Positions 26,198 through 34,921 of a stretch of DNA of 64,000 nucleotides are shown here, piece by piece. The stretch's first letter is position 1. The number at the start of each line of letters is the position of its first letter. The position numbers and the translations under genes were made by a program. The notes under the pieces were generated by a model, which ran no database searches, had not been told where the DNA came from, and saw nothing but the letters and a program-made list of their open reading frames with translations. Source of the DNA: Bacillus sp. V2I10 (lineage in GTDB: Bacteria > Bacillota > Bacilli > Bacillales > Bacillaceae); the NCBI RefSeq assembly GCF_030817055.1, contig NZ_JAUSYV010000002.1, forward strand, positions 248,001-312,000. The letters run 5' to 3'.

Positions 26198-26265
26198 TGT
26201 TGGAAATAAAACCTCGTAATCAGAGAGCTCTGCAAAATTAGCCCTGTCTATAGGCTTCACAAATA

Positions 26266-26306
26266 AAAACCCTTGGCGTGCATTTTGATAACGCCAGGGC
26301 TGTTTT
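26266..26306 (+). terminator. Terminator after the GNAT gene
   Basis: CCCTTGGCGT and ACGCCAGGG pair around an 11-base loop, followed by CTGTTTTC. The T-run is short. Confidence 0.55.
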
Positions 26307-26322
26307 CAGCTAAAAGAAGTCC

Positions 26323-26490
26323 TCATTTTAGAGATAAAAAGGATGCAATAATAACTGTTCTATTATTTTCTTGCCTTTCGTATTTTTCAATTTTAACTTC
26401 ACATATTATTATATCCCCCGTAACACAGGTCTTAAAAACTCAAAATTCATAGTACGAGCCAGTAAGTATATCTCCTACTTTTAATGGCAT
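26323..26490 (-). pseudogene. Small 55-codon gene with a single in-frame TGA
   Basis: A good site AGGAGAGATCTT precedes ATG at 26490. The frame reads MPLKVGDILTGSYYEF, then TGA at 26440-26442, then VFKTCVTGDIIICEVKIEKY and onward to a stop at 26323. One nonsense codon interrupts an otherwise open, coding-like frame. No family recognised. It may be a recent pseudogene or a 16-residue truncated peptide gene. Confidence 0.4.
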
Positions 26491-26743
26491 ATAAGATCTC
26501 TCCTGAAGGTTTTATAATTATGGTTAATAATAATCTGAATATTAAAACGATATCAAATGATATTTAACTATCCTCGTTTTGTCTCTATATATGAAAAAAA
26601 GTTAGAAACCTCTTCATGCTCGCTAACATCTAATTGATATGTATGTAGAAAGCTTTCATCATCCATTGACCGGTGCTGGGGAAGTATTTTGACGGGCGTT
26701 CGCATATGCTACTATTGAGCTGTTGGCGCCTTAATTGAGTTGC

Positions 26744-26781
26744 AAAAAACACATGACATATTTTCGTGTCATGCGTTTTTT
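26744..26781. terminator. Bidirectional terminator after ydhG
   Basis: AAAAAACACATGACA pairs with TGTCATGCGTTTTTT around TATTTTCG, close to the 3' end of the YdhG-like gene on the minus strand. Confidence 0.75.
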
Positions 26782-26797
26782 GATAAGGCGTGATGTA

Positions 26798-27169
26798 TTA
26801 TTTCCGCCAAAAATTCGTATATTCTGCTTTATCCTGAATATTAAATTCAATCATTTTCTCAAGCAATTCGTAATTTACCGGTTCATTCCACGGAATTCGA
26901 AACAAGCCTTTGGTAGCGCTGTAGCCAGCTTGTGCAATGTCATCGGCAAAGTGCGCAATGCCTACTTCTTCGGGTGCAACGCTCAAATGATGCTTCGCTG
27001 TGGAAAAGCCGATGATAAATGTGCCGTGATCGGAAAACATTGGCGTATTCCACTTGATTTGCGGATCCAAATTTGGGAATTTATTAGCAACCCACGCCAA
27101 AATTTCCTCTGTTCGATCGCGGTGATCGGGGTTATCGATACCTGTTAAATATTTTGCAAAAACTTCCAT
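26798..27169 (-). CDS. ydhG: YdhG/DUF1801-family frataxin-like iron chaperone
   Basis: The 123-residue protein has the DUF1801 pattern: early YLTGIDNPDHRDRTEEILAW, then IKWNTPMFSDHGTFIIGF and HFADDIAQAGYSATKGLFRI. B. subtilis YdhG (Fra) folds like frataxin and supplies iron for Fe-S clusters and heme. The frame is complete, and the N-terminus is somewhat shorter than some family members. A truncated second copy of its 3' half lies immediately upstream. Confidence 0.8.
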   Translation of the reverse strand: MEVFAKYLTGIDNPDHRDRTEEILAWVANKFPNLDPQIKWNTPMFSDHGTFIIGFSTAKHHLSVAPEEVGIAHFADDIAQAGYSATKGLFRIPWNEPVNYELLEKMIEFNIQDKAEYTNFWRK

Positions 27170-27189
27170 GTCTTCCTCCTTCGATATTA

Positions 27190-27505
27190 TGCTATTGCCG
27201 CCAAAAATTCGAATTCTCAGCCTTATCCTTGAGATTAAATTAACTTATCTTCTCTAGCAATTCGTAATTAACTGGTTCAGTCCATTGAATTCGGAACAAG
27301 CGTGAAGAAGCGCTGTAGCCAGCTTGGGCGATTTCATCGGCAAAATGCACCATTGTCTCTTCTTCGGATAAAATTTTAAATCATTTAAGGAATGCTCATT
27401 AATATCGCATGCAATTACTGAAGCACCTTCACTTAAGCACTGTTTAACAATTTCTTTTCCAATTCCAGAAGCTGCACCTGTTATTATTATTTTTCTCCGT
27501 TTCAA
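27190..27505 (-). pseudogene. Chimeric remnant: dehydrogenase N-terminus fused to a second ydhG 3' end
   Basis: 27505 to about 27372 encodes a short-chain dehydrogenase start with the TGAASGIG cofactor loop (MKRRKIIITGAASGIGKEIV). At about 27370 the sequence switches to a degraded copy of ydhG codons (CCGAAGAAGAGACAATGGTG and onward), closely matching 26802-26978. The dehydrogenase lost its last two thirds and the ydhG copy its first half. This is a deletion or recombination scar between duplicated genes. Confidence 0.75.
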
Positions 27506-27948
27506 TTCTATATAACCTCAAATACTACTATGAAACCAATTGTAACATGATCCTAACCCCTTTACCTTTTTAAATAACCGCTGTTAATTTAATAAAAATA
27601 GCTGCCTAATTTGGCAGCTGGTTCTTAAAGTAACGCGCCCAAAACATAAAGAAAGATCACAATGCTTATTGAAAAATTTCGCCCGATTGTTGATCAAACT
27701 CTTGAAACCTCATCTTCAACTATACTGCCCGATTGCTTAATACCAATTATTTCAAAATTAGGTGATTAACTCAATCTTTTATTCCATTAAAAAGGACACT
27801 TACCTTATTACAGATAAGCGCCCTATAGTTGAATATCAACGAATAGTAAAGTGAAGGAAAATAAAAACTCTCATGTATACAATCTATAAGTAATCTAAAT
27901 TCGCCACATTTGGTTTTATTTATGTTAAATGACCATTAAAATGATGAG
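27506..27948. other. Gap with a hairpin and dispersed repeat pieces
   Basis: AGCTGCC/GGCAGCT (27600-27619) forms a short hairpin. Fragments such as CTGCCCGATTGCTTAAT and AAGCGCCCTATAGTTGAATA belong to the dispersed repeat families described elsewhere. No gene seen. Confidence 0.5.
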
Positions 27949-29007
27949 TTAAAGTTTACCACAATGCTTGCATCGTCCCCGCCTTTTTAAATAATAGGCT
28001 AGAATTGCTATCCCTAGAGATATTCCCCATGGCAACCAGAACAAAAAAGGAACAAATTGTCCCCAATTTTCATTGGTAATTGAGCCATTAACCATCATAA
28101 ATATGATTTGTGGACTGAGCTTTAGCCCCGTTATCGTGATAATAGCCGACATCAACATAGCAGGAACCATAACAAACCAAATTGGAATTTGTTTACCTGC
28201 TAGAAAAAAACACCACCGTGGAAAAATCACTCCCCATCTTTGAATAAGTCCAAGAGTTAGAATTCCACCGCCAATACATAATCCTCCCAGTATGGCTTCA
28301 ACTATTACATTGTCTTCATTCCCAACCATTGATGAGTCGTTTGTCCCCAAAGGAATTCCTAACGCCCACGCCCATCGGACAATACCGTATGGCAATGCCA
28401 TAATAACGGCTAAATAGGTAAACCACTTTCCCCACTTTGCTGTTGCTTTCGCTGATGATCCTTCTGTAGCGTCATTCCTGCCACAATTGCCGCAAGCATT
28501 CTGTGTAAGACGATAATATGCTATTGCAGAAGCGCCCCATATGAACCCGCCAACTATACAAAAAACTTGATTAATAACTCTCCAATCCAGCAGATCAAAG
28601 TGAAGCAAAAACAAATAAGCAAAGTTCTGCACAATTCGCGAATCTGGAACTATAAATATAAGCGTCACACTCATTATCCAAGCAAAGGAGAGAAATATTG
28701 CACGAGGAAAACGACTACTACTTCCCCATGTCATTATCATCGCTATAGCTACTACTGTACCTATCAATCCAGCTATAGCAATGACTGCTCCCCCGACATC
28801 AACATTAAGATTTGATAAAAATGATCCCATCATTTCTGCCCGTGAATCGTTATTACCGAAAGGAAATCCGTTGCCACCTAATAACCAGTACATCCCGAGT
28901 AACCCGTATAGTAGGGACCATAGAGCAGCTGCATACCCAGTCCACTGCGGCCAACGCGACAGCCAGGAAAAATGTGTTGAATTATTGATATTTATTTTCG
29001 GTTCCAT
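27949..29007 (-). CDS. Polytopic membrane protein with two zinc-ribbon-like CxxC pairs
   Basis: This 352-residue protein has about eight to nine membrane helices. A mid-protein loop carries NACGNCGR and the extreme C-terminus carries GRCKHCGKL, so two Cys-x-x-Cys pairs could form one zinc site on the same membrane face. It is preceded by a GGGAGG-type site. I do not recognise a named family or function. A 4-Cys site split between a loop and the C-terminus is unusual. Confidence 0.7.
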   Translation of the reverse strand: MEPKININNSTHFSWLSRWPQWTGYAAALWSLLYGLLGMYWLLGGNGFPFGNNDSRAEMMGSFLSNLNVDVGGAVIAIAGLIGTVVAIAMIMTWGSSSRFPRAIFLSFAWIMSVTLIFIVPDSRIVQNFAYLFLLHFDLLDWRVINQVFCIVGGFIWGASAIAYYRLTQNACGNCGRNDATEGSSAKATAKWGKWFTYLAVIMALPYGIVRWAWALGIPLGTNDSSMVGNEDNVIVEAILGGLCIGGGILTLGLIQRWGVIFPRWCFFLAGKQIPIWFVMVPAMLMSAIITITGLKLSPQIIFMMVNGSITNENWGQFVPFLFWLPWGISLGIAILAYYLKRRGRCKHCGKL

Positions 29008-29267
29008 TTCACCCTCCCTAAAGCATTTTCATAATAAAAATTAAAATGCCATACTCCAAGATATAGTAACCCTTTCAATTAATTAGTTTCCAAAAAGGAT
29101 CTTACTAATTTTACCATTATTTTCTTCCTAAATTAACCTCCCATTACAAGAAAATAGCTTTATTCCTTGCTCCATAATCTGGCCCAATTCTTAACTAAGG
29201 AGATGATCACACTATATGCAGCAATCGCCCCCTATAATGGAATAACTGTAAAGCTAATGAAGCTTTT

Positions 29268-29762
29268 TTAAAAGCTGCGTTTCCCTGCCCAAGCTCCTTG
29301 CATTTTACTAAGGAATACAATTTGCCCAATATGAGATGCGTCGTGCATTGCTAAACTCTTCAGTTCAAGCACTAATGAATTATCTTCTCCTGGGATCTGT
29401 CTATACAAATCTTCATGTTCTGATTTTGCTAGTATTTTTCCAAGTTCACGATGAACATAAAAGTATTCTTGTTTTGTTTCCTTCCAATTTTCTAACGTCT
29501 CAGTTGGTAATCGAAATGTAGATTCATTATTTTCTGCCTGTGGTTCATTCGCTGTTTCACCAAGAAATCGCATCAGAAATCTCTTTTCATAGAAAAGTAA
29601 ATGACAAACTAATTCCCAAATGGAATTCATTGCCCCATCAGCTGGTTTCCAAATTGCCTGTTCAAAAGTGATATCCTCTAGCACTTTTTCAAGTGGTGGA
29701 AACCAGTCTTCTTCATCTAAGCAGCTTGCCCATTGCTGTAACAAAAGTGTTTTTACATCCAT
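29268..29762 (-). CDS. DinB-family protein (putative metal-dependent)
   Basis: The 164-residue protein has the DinB four-helix layout with histidines spaced as in the family: WELVCHLLFYEKRF near residue 50 and AMHDASHIGQIVFL near 140. The three His usually bind a divalent metal. Many DinB proteins act in thiol or stress metabolism, but the substrate of this one is unknown. It is a single gene with GGAGGG upstream. Confidence 0.8.
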   Translation of the reverse strand: MDVKTLLLQQWASCLDEEDWFPPLEKVLEDITFEQAIWKPADGAMNSIWELVCHLLFYEKRFLMRFLGETANEPQAENNESTFRLPTETLENWKETKQEYFYVHRELGKILAKSEHEDLYRQIPGEDNSLVLELKSLAMHDASHIGQIVFLSKMQGAWAGKRSF

Positions 29763-30073
29763 TTTCTATTCCCTCCAATTTAATCCCTTTAATTGGTCAA
29801 AATTCATTTGCGGCTTGTTGTAGAGAGGTCACTAATTAAGGTGTCATGCCAATTCCTTGTTCAATTAAACTGGCCCGATTGCGAGATGCATTAATATGTC
29901 GCCGATTTACAAATGCAACCGCTTTCTTATTTTTCCATTTTTGTTCTCGTTCAAGAAATCTATGAAACTTGGATTACTGATCCTACCACTCTAAAAAAAG
30001 GTGTGTGATCGATCTGAAAAATCAAAGTTTATTCAAATGGAAGCATTTTCTGTAATGTGAAAACTATTCGCTG

Positions 30074-30102
30074 TTGACAACGCTTACACTTCCTGATTTA
30101 AT
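30074..30102 (+). promoter_or_regulatory. Sigma-A type promoter overlapped by a cre-like site
   Basis: TTGACA (30074-30079) and TTTAAT (30097-30102) are 17 bp apart. TGACAACGCTTACA (30075-30088) matches the CcpA operator consensus with one mismatch and covers the -35 box. Carbon catabolite repression of the downstream hydrolase is inferred. Confidence 0.6.
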
Positions 30103-30239
30103 AAATTCTAAGTTAATATTTTATAGTGATGGAGATTGAGAGATTCACATGAATTGTCCTGTTTTTAACAGGCAAATTTATGTTGGGTCTCTTTTTTATT
30201 ACAGAAATATTAACCAACGAATCGGATGGGGGAAAAGAT

Positions 30240-32030
30240 ATGGGGAGATTTTTGAGTATTGTTGTTTCATTATTGTTGGCGCTCACTTTTTTTATACCGG
30301 GAAATAGCGCACATGCTGCCACTAAACAATGGAGTTTTTACGATCGGCCGGAACAATACGGTTTGGTTAAAGAGGCAGATATACCTATTACCATGCAAGA
30401 TGGTGTTGTATTAAGAGCTGATATTTATCGTCCTGATGCTCCCGGACATTTTCCGGTAATCTTGACACAGACCCCTTACAATAAAAACTATGAGGTGGGC
30501 GCAGGGGCGCAGCCGGGGCTTCGTGAGAATCCGTACTTTGTGAAGCGCGGGTATGTTCACGTAGTTGTCGATGTTCGAGGTACTGGAAGCTCCCAAGGTA
30601 CCTGGGATGCATTTGGACAAGCTGAGCAACATGACAGCTTAGAGATTGTAAACTGGGCTGCTATCCAGCCTTGGAGTTCTGGCAAAGTTGGTTTATGGGG
30701 CGGATCCTATCTGGGCATCAATCAGTTTTTTACTGCAGCTCAACAGCCACCCGCTCTGAAAGCGATTTTCCCTCTTGTGCCATTGGGTGACAGCTATCGT
30801 GATATTGCGATGTCAGGTGGATTAATGAACACTGCGTTTATTCCTTATTGGGTTACTCTAGTTACGATCGGGGGTGTTATACCGCCTACGTACACATTGG
30901 AAGACCCATTATCGGCCACTTCCACAATTAACGGTCACGTTGCTGGGGATCTCAGTTTTGTCGAGCCAACGCTTCTCTCGATGGCAACAGGTGGCGATCT
31001 TGATTATGACGGTCCATTTTACCATCAGCGTTCACCCCTTAAGGTGATTGATAAGGTGAAGGTTCCAACGTTTATCACTGGGGGTCTCCATGATATTTTC
31101 CAGCGTGGCGAACCACTTCTCTATGAGGCTCTGAAAAAAAATGGAGTGACAGCGAAGCTTCTGATGGGTGACTGGACCCACGGTAACTGGGGAAGTGGAT
31201 TGCCTGCAGACGGTATCCCCAACCTCGACCAGGTTGCCCTGCGCTGGTTTGATAACTATTTGAAAGGTATTAACACAAACATTAACGAAATTCCAGATGT
31301 GACACAATTTGAGCTAGGGGGCGGACACTTCGAGGTTCAATCCGATTGGCCTAACCCGCTCGCTCATACGAAACGTTATTATTTACGCAACTTTAAAGCT
31401 CTTTCAACGGATGCACCTGCTGTTGGAGGTTCTGAAACCTTGCTTCAGCAACCGGTTACCGGGGTCTGCTCGGGAAGTGCCAACCAGTGGACTGCAGGGC
31501 TTCTTGGGGCTTTGCCGTGCACCAAGGATAATCGTTTGACTGAGCTGAGCGAGGTCACTTACACGACGCCGGAACTGGTTAATGACCTTAAGCTCTCAGG
31601 ACCCATTGGAGCTGAAATATATGCTTCTACCACAGCAAAAGACGCTGTCCTGTCTGTGCGAGTCACGGATGTTGCACCTGACGGAACCTCTACGGAAATT
31701 ACTGCTGGTTTGCTTGCTGCATCCTTCAGAGCAGTAGATACTACGAAGAGCCGGATTGTGGAAGGGAATAACATTCAACCTTGGCATCCATTTACTAAGG
31801 ACTCCGTTCTGCCGGTTACTCCTGGTGAGATCATGAAGTTGAATATTGAAATTTTTCCAACCAATGCGGTTATTAAGGCAGGCCATCGCCTAAGAGTTGC
31901 TATTGGGCCAAGTGACTTCCCGCATGCCATTTCACCTATGAAGCAAGAATTAAACCAGTTGGGTGGAGAGATCACAATCTACCATGATCCACAGCATCCG
32001 TCCTTTGTTGCTGTACCTGTTGTAGAATAG
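30240..32030 (+). CDS. Secreted CocE/NonD family alpha/beta hydrolase (X-Pro dipeptidyl-peptidase S15-like)
   Basis: ATG at 30240 follows GGGGGAAAAGAT. The 596-residue protein has a signal peptide cleaved near AHA-A (residue 26), then the S15 fold: YRPDAPGHFPVILTQTPYNK, DVRGTGSSQGTWDAF, nucleophile Ser156 in GLWGGSYLG, and GLHDIFQRGEP and GDWTHGNW which fit the Asp and His parts. The C-terminal third is a jelly-roll-like domain. Family members cleave esters, amides or X-Pro peptides. GC content looks a little higher than neighbours, which hints at acquisition. Confidence 0.88.
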   Translation: MGRFLSIVVSLLLALTFFIPGNSAHAATKQWSFYDRPEQYGLVKEADIPITMQDGVVLRADIYRPDAPGHFPVILTQTPYNKNYEVGAGAQPGLRENPYFVKRGYVHVVVDVRGTGSSQGTWDAFGQAEQHDSLEIVNWAAIQPWSSGKVGLWGGSYLGINQFFTAAQQPPALKAIFPLVPLGDSYRDIAMSGGLMNTAFIPYWVTLVTIGGVIPPTYTLEDPLSATSTINGHVAGDLSFVEPTLLSMATGGDLDYDGPFYHQRSPLKVIDKVKVPTFITGGLHDIFQRGEPLLYEALKKNGVTAKLLMGDWTHGNWGSGLPADGIPNLDQVALRWFDNYLKGINTNINEIPDVTQFELGGGHFEVQSDWPNPLAHTKRYYLRNFKALSTDAPAVGGSETLLQQPVTGVCSGSANQWTAGLLGALPCTKDNRLTELSEVTYTTPELVNDLKLSGPIGAEIYASTTAKDAVLSVRVTDVAPDGTSTEITAGLLAASFRAVDTTKSRIVEGNNIQPWHPFTKDSVLPVTPGEIMKLNIEIFPTNAVIKAGHRLRVAIGPSDFPHAISPMKQELNQLGGEITIYHDPQHPSFVAVPVVE

Positions 32031-32050
32031 TTCAAAGTTTTAAGCATGAT

Positions 32051-32092
32051 GAACCCGTTGTCGCGACACAGTTCCTCGATCGCGGGTTTTTA
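32051..32092 (+). terminator. Terminator of the secreted hydrolase gene
   Basis: GAACCCG and CGCGGGTTTTT form a stem with internal CGCG pairing and a T-run. Confidence 0.7.
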
Positions 32093-32499
32093 TTTGGAAG
32101 GTTTTATGCCGGTAAATGAATAACTTAGCAATCCACCCGGCTTCAGTTTTACTCGATTCCGTTTTATGGGGTATATCGTTCTTCTGTTTGCCTGTTATAT
32201 AATTATTATTCGAATCACTTCGGGTAATTTGGTGCCGATTCGAGGTTTTTTTCGAGTTTTTTAACACTTGAATATAAACAGGATTCTTATTTACTCCTTA
32301 TTGGAACTATGCTAGTACTACCCGTGCGCGTGTTAGTAAATGAATTTAAATTCCTGTTCTTATGCCAAAACCTATTAAAATTAAGCCAGTTGATTTTTGG
32401 ACGCTGTATTGTGGTTTCTATTTCTTGTTTATCTAATTGATTACGCAAAAAAATGGTTGAACAACTCAAAATTCCAGAAGGCACCTAATTTGATTCTCT
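32093..32499. other. Gap without a supported gene
   Basis: Only short open frames without ribosome sites are present. A few codons before the next hairpin (MVEQLKIPEGT then stop at about 32488) might be the last codons of a lost rightward gene. Confidence 0.35.
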
Positions 32500-32526
32500 C
32501 CGTTCAAAAAATTGAACGGTTTTTTC
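32500..32526 (+). terminator. Orphan rightward terminator
   Basis: CCGTTCAA and TTGAACGG pair around AAAA and are followed by TTTTTTCTG. No intact gene precedes it, so it may mark the end of a deleted gene. Confidence 0.7.
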
Positions 32527-32635
32527 TGTTTATCATCGTTTGTTTTTAGCGTGCAACTCCCCTAAATTTATCATGGTATTTTCTTTAATCATTAACTAAA
32601 ACCTAAAACTCTTTGTCATCTGTGAAATCATAAAA

Positions 32636-32980
32636 AAAAACAAATCCATTGAGCTATTTTGCCTTTCCCAAGCAACAGCAAGTGTAGGCGAGTAGCTTCT
32701 ATATCTTTCGCATCGACTCCTGCTGCTCCTTTATTTCTTCTGACCCTTTCAAAGGCCTGGTTCAGATTATCTCGATCTAGAATTATTTCTATCAATGTTT
32801 TAGTAAGTTTCATATTGTTCCTATATTATTGAGGTTGTACAAGAAGAACTCCACGCTATGTCTATGGCTTCCTTCAGATTCCACGTCGCCATGGACACCC
32901 TTGCCTTTAACTAATGGTTTGCATATCCCAACGCCCATAACGGACTTTCACCGTCAAATTGATGAACATGCCTGGCACAC
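32636..32980 (-). pseudogene. Truncated group IIC-like intron with the first codons of its reverse transcriptase
   Basis: On the minus strand a GTGTG at 32980 directly follows the T-run of the transporter terminator, then about 165 bp of ribozyme-like 5' sequence (TGACGGTGAAAGTCCGTTATG), then an RT start (MKLTKTLIEIILDRDNLNQAF, RRNKGAAGVDAKDIEATRLH) that breaks after about 45 residues. Group IIC introns insert right after transcription terminators. The rest of the intron is lost. Confidence 0.75.
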
Positions 32981-33010
32981 AAAAAAGCTAGCCCTAACCA
33001 AAGGCTAACT
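32981..33010 (-). terminator. Terminator of the transporter gene and insertion site of the intron stub
   Basis: On the minus strand AGTTAGCC pairs with GGCTAGCT and is followed by TTTTTT, where the intron remnant starts. Confidence 0.75.
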
Positions 33011-33060
33011 CAATTTTAAAATCAATAAATGTATATAATTACCTATTCTCTATAAACACA

Positions 33061-34350
33061 TTAGCTATGCAAAGTATTAATATTGGCAGTACCCTTTTCT
33101 GTTTTAATAGGTTTTACAAAAAACACCACTGCTAACGACCCAAATATAGCCAATGATGCAGCCAAGAAGAATGCGGTATTGAAAGTTCCGGTACTTTCAA
33201 TAAAATACCCTGTAACTGTTGGTGCAATAATTCCGGATATATTCGAAATAAGATGAATGAATCCGCCGGCTGTACCCACGTTATTACTAGGTACAGTATC
33301 TTGAATAATTGCCCAGTAGATCATAGCTGTTAGGTAAAGGAAAAAGACAGCAATAGCCATCAATGCTACAGCAGCTGCTGCAGTCTCAACTAAAACTACA
33401 AAACCTACACATATAGCTGCTCCAAACAACCCCGTCACAAGAATAATTTTGCGTGAAAACATTAGTTTTTTTGTTTTTTTATAAATGTAATCAGATATAA
33501 ATCCACCAGAAAATAATCCGATCGCCCCTACAAGCCAAGGAATAACTGTTACAATGCTCATGTCATGGACACTTAGATTTTTGGCATCTGTTAGATAACT
33601 AGGGAACCAAGTTAGGAAAAAGAAATTATTATAATTGTAAGCAAAAAATGCAACAGCAGTAAATAAAATCGTCGGATGTTTAATTGTTTTCCATAGACTT
33701 ACTCTTTCTGTTTTAGATGGATCAGAACCAGTGCCTTGACCTAGTTGAATTTCCATTAACTCAGCTTCAGAAACTTTTGGATGTTGCTTCGGATGATCTT
33801 TTGTTAATTTCATCCAAAAATAAGCTAGCAATAATCCTAAAATCATTAAAACGATAAAAGCTGTTCTCCATCCATATTGAATAGAAACAAGACCCACAAG
33901 GGGTGCTGCTATCGCACCTCCTAAAGGCATTCCTGCTGTATATATTCCGATAGCACTTGCTCTTTCTTTAGCAGGAAACCAGTTGTTAACCATTTTATTT
34001 GATGTGGTTGCAACAGGACCTTCAGCAAAACCAAAGAATAATCTAGAAATATACAACGACGTGAAATTAAACGTTACTGCCGTAGCACCAATAAAAATCG
34101 ACCAAAGCCCTAAAGATCCACCAAATACTTTTCTTGGTCCAAAACGGTCAGCTAAATATCCACCAATAAAATTGAAGATGGCATAACCTATAAAGAAACT
34201 ACTGAATAATAACCCCAGTTGGGTAGGAGTTAGATTGAATTCTTTTGAGATAAAGGGAGCCGCTACTGAGAATGCCACTCGATCCATATAATTAAAGGCT
34301 CCTGCAAGAAACAGTAAAAAGACGATAAACCACCGATATTTCTTGAACAT
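33061..34350 (-). CDS. exuT: MFS hexuronate/anion:cation symporter, ExuT-like
   Basis: ATG at 34350 follows GGGGGAAGAATA, giving 429 residues with twelve helices. The first-helix motif FLAGAFNYMDRVAFSVAAPFI and the loop GGYLADRFGPRKVFGGSLGLWS are characteristic of the ACS family that includes ExuT (hexuronates) and GudP/GarP. The neighbouring genes for mannonate and KDG metabolism favour a hexuronate such as glucuronate or galacturonate. A cre-like site lies upstream at 34427. It is transcribed alone toward its own terminator. Confidence 0.82.
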   Translation of the reverse strand: MFKKYRWFIVFLLFLAGAFNYMDRVAFSVAAPFISKEFNLTPTQLGLLFSSFFIGYAIFNFIGGYLADRFGPRKVFGGSLGLWSIFIGATAVTFNFTSLYISRLFFGFAEGPVATTSNKMVNNWFPAKERASAIGIYTAGMPLGGAIAAPLVGLVSIQYGWRTAFIVLMILGLLLAYFWMKLTKDHPKQHPKVSEAELMEIQLGQGTGSDPSKTERVSLWKTIKHPTILFTAVAFFAYNYNNFFFLTWFPSYLTDAKNLSVHDMSIVTVIPWLVGAIGLFSGGFISDYIYKKTKKLMFSRKIILVTGLFGAAICVGFVVLVETAAAAVALMAIAVFFLYLTAMIYWAIIQDTVPSNNVGTAGGFIHLISNISGIIAPTVTGYFIESTGTFNTAFFLAASLAIFGSLAVVFFVKPIKTEKGTANINTLHS

Positions 34351-34426
34351 TATTCTTCCCCCTAGTATTAATGTCATAAATTGGAAAATATTTGAAAATG
34401 AAACTTCTTAATTAAACTATTAAAAC

Positions 34427-34440
34427 GTAAAACGTTTACA
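34427..34440 (-). promoter_or_regulatory. cre-like site upstream of the transporter gene
   Basis: TGTAAACGTTTTAC on the minus strand differs from the CcpA consensus by about one base and lies 77 bp before the start codon. Confidence 0.45.
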
Positions 34441-34732
34441 AATTATTAAACTTAACAAACAATCGTCAGTGTAAAGCAAACTAGTTCAACCAACAAATAT
34501 TGTTAAAATAATTCTGGTCTTTTTAAATTTTCATTTCGTTTCTAACTAGACGATTATTGTTTTCTCTTACAATTCTGCCAATTACCGTTTCGCTCCTATT
34601 GGAATTTCCAATTAATCTCCTGTATCCGAAACCAAGTTCATACTGTAATTTACAGTATTATCCATCAATATGAGATATAAAGTATTTAGGATATATATTG
34701 TATTCGTTTTCATTTCAGTGTAAATATTCACC

Positions 34733-34778
34733 CCTTCAACTCACACTACCACACTTGTATGGTAGTGTGAGTTGAAGG
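34733..34778. repeat. Perfect 19-bp inverted repeat containing a candidate GntR operator core
   Basis: CCTTCAACTCACACTACCA (34733-34751) and its exact inverse (34760-34778) surround an 8-base loop. No T-run follows. The span ACTTGTATGGT (34753-34763) recurs at 39445-39455 on the other strand, in front of the GntR gene. Confidence 0.6.
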
Positions 34779-34921
34779 TTTCCTCAGCAAAGTTTACAAA
34801 CAGTATGTTTATTACATCATGAGTATTAAAATCCTAAAAAATCCATTAAGTAAATAGATGACTTAATAAAATGTCTAAATGGTCAATCCCTAGATAGACT
34901 TTTTATCAATAGGAATTACCT

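Noticed and set aside
34733..34778. Classical terminator of the uronate operon
   Set aside because: No T-run follows the stem on either strand; an operator or structural role is more likely.
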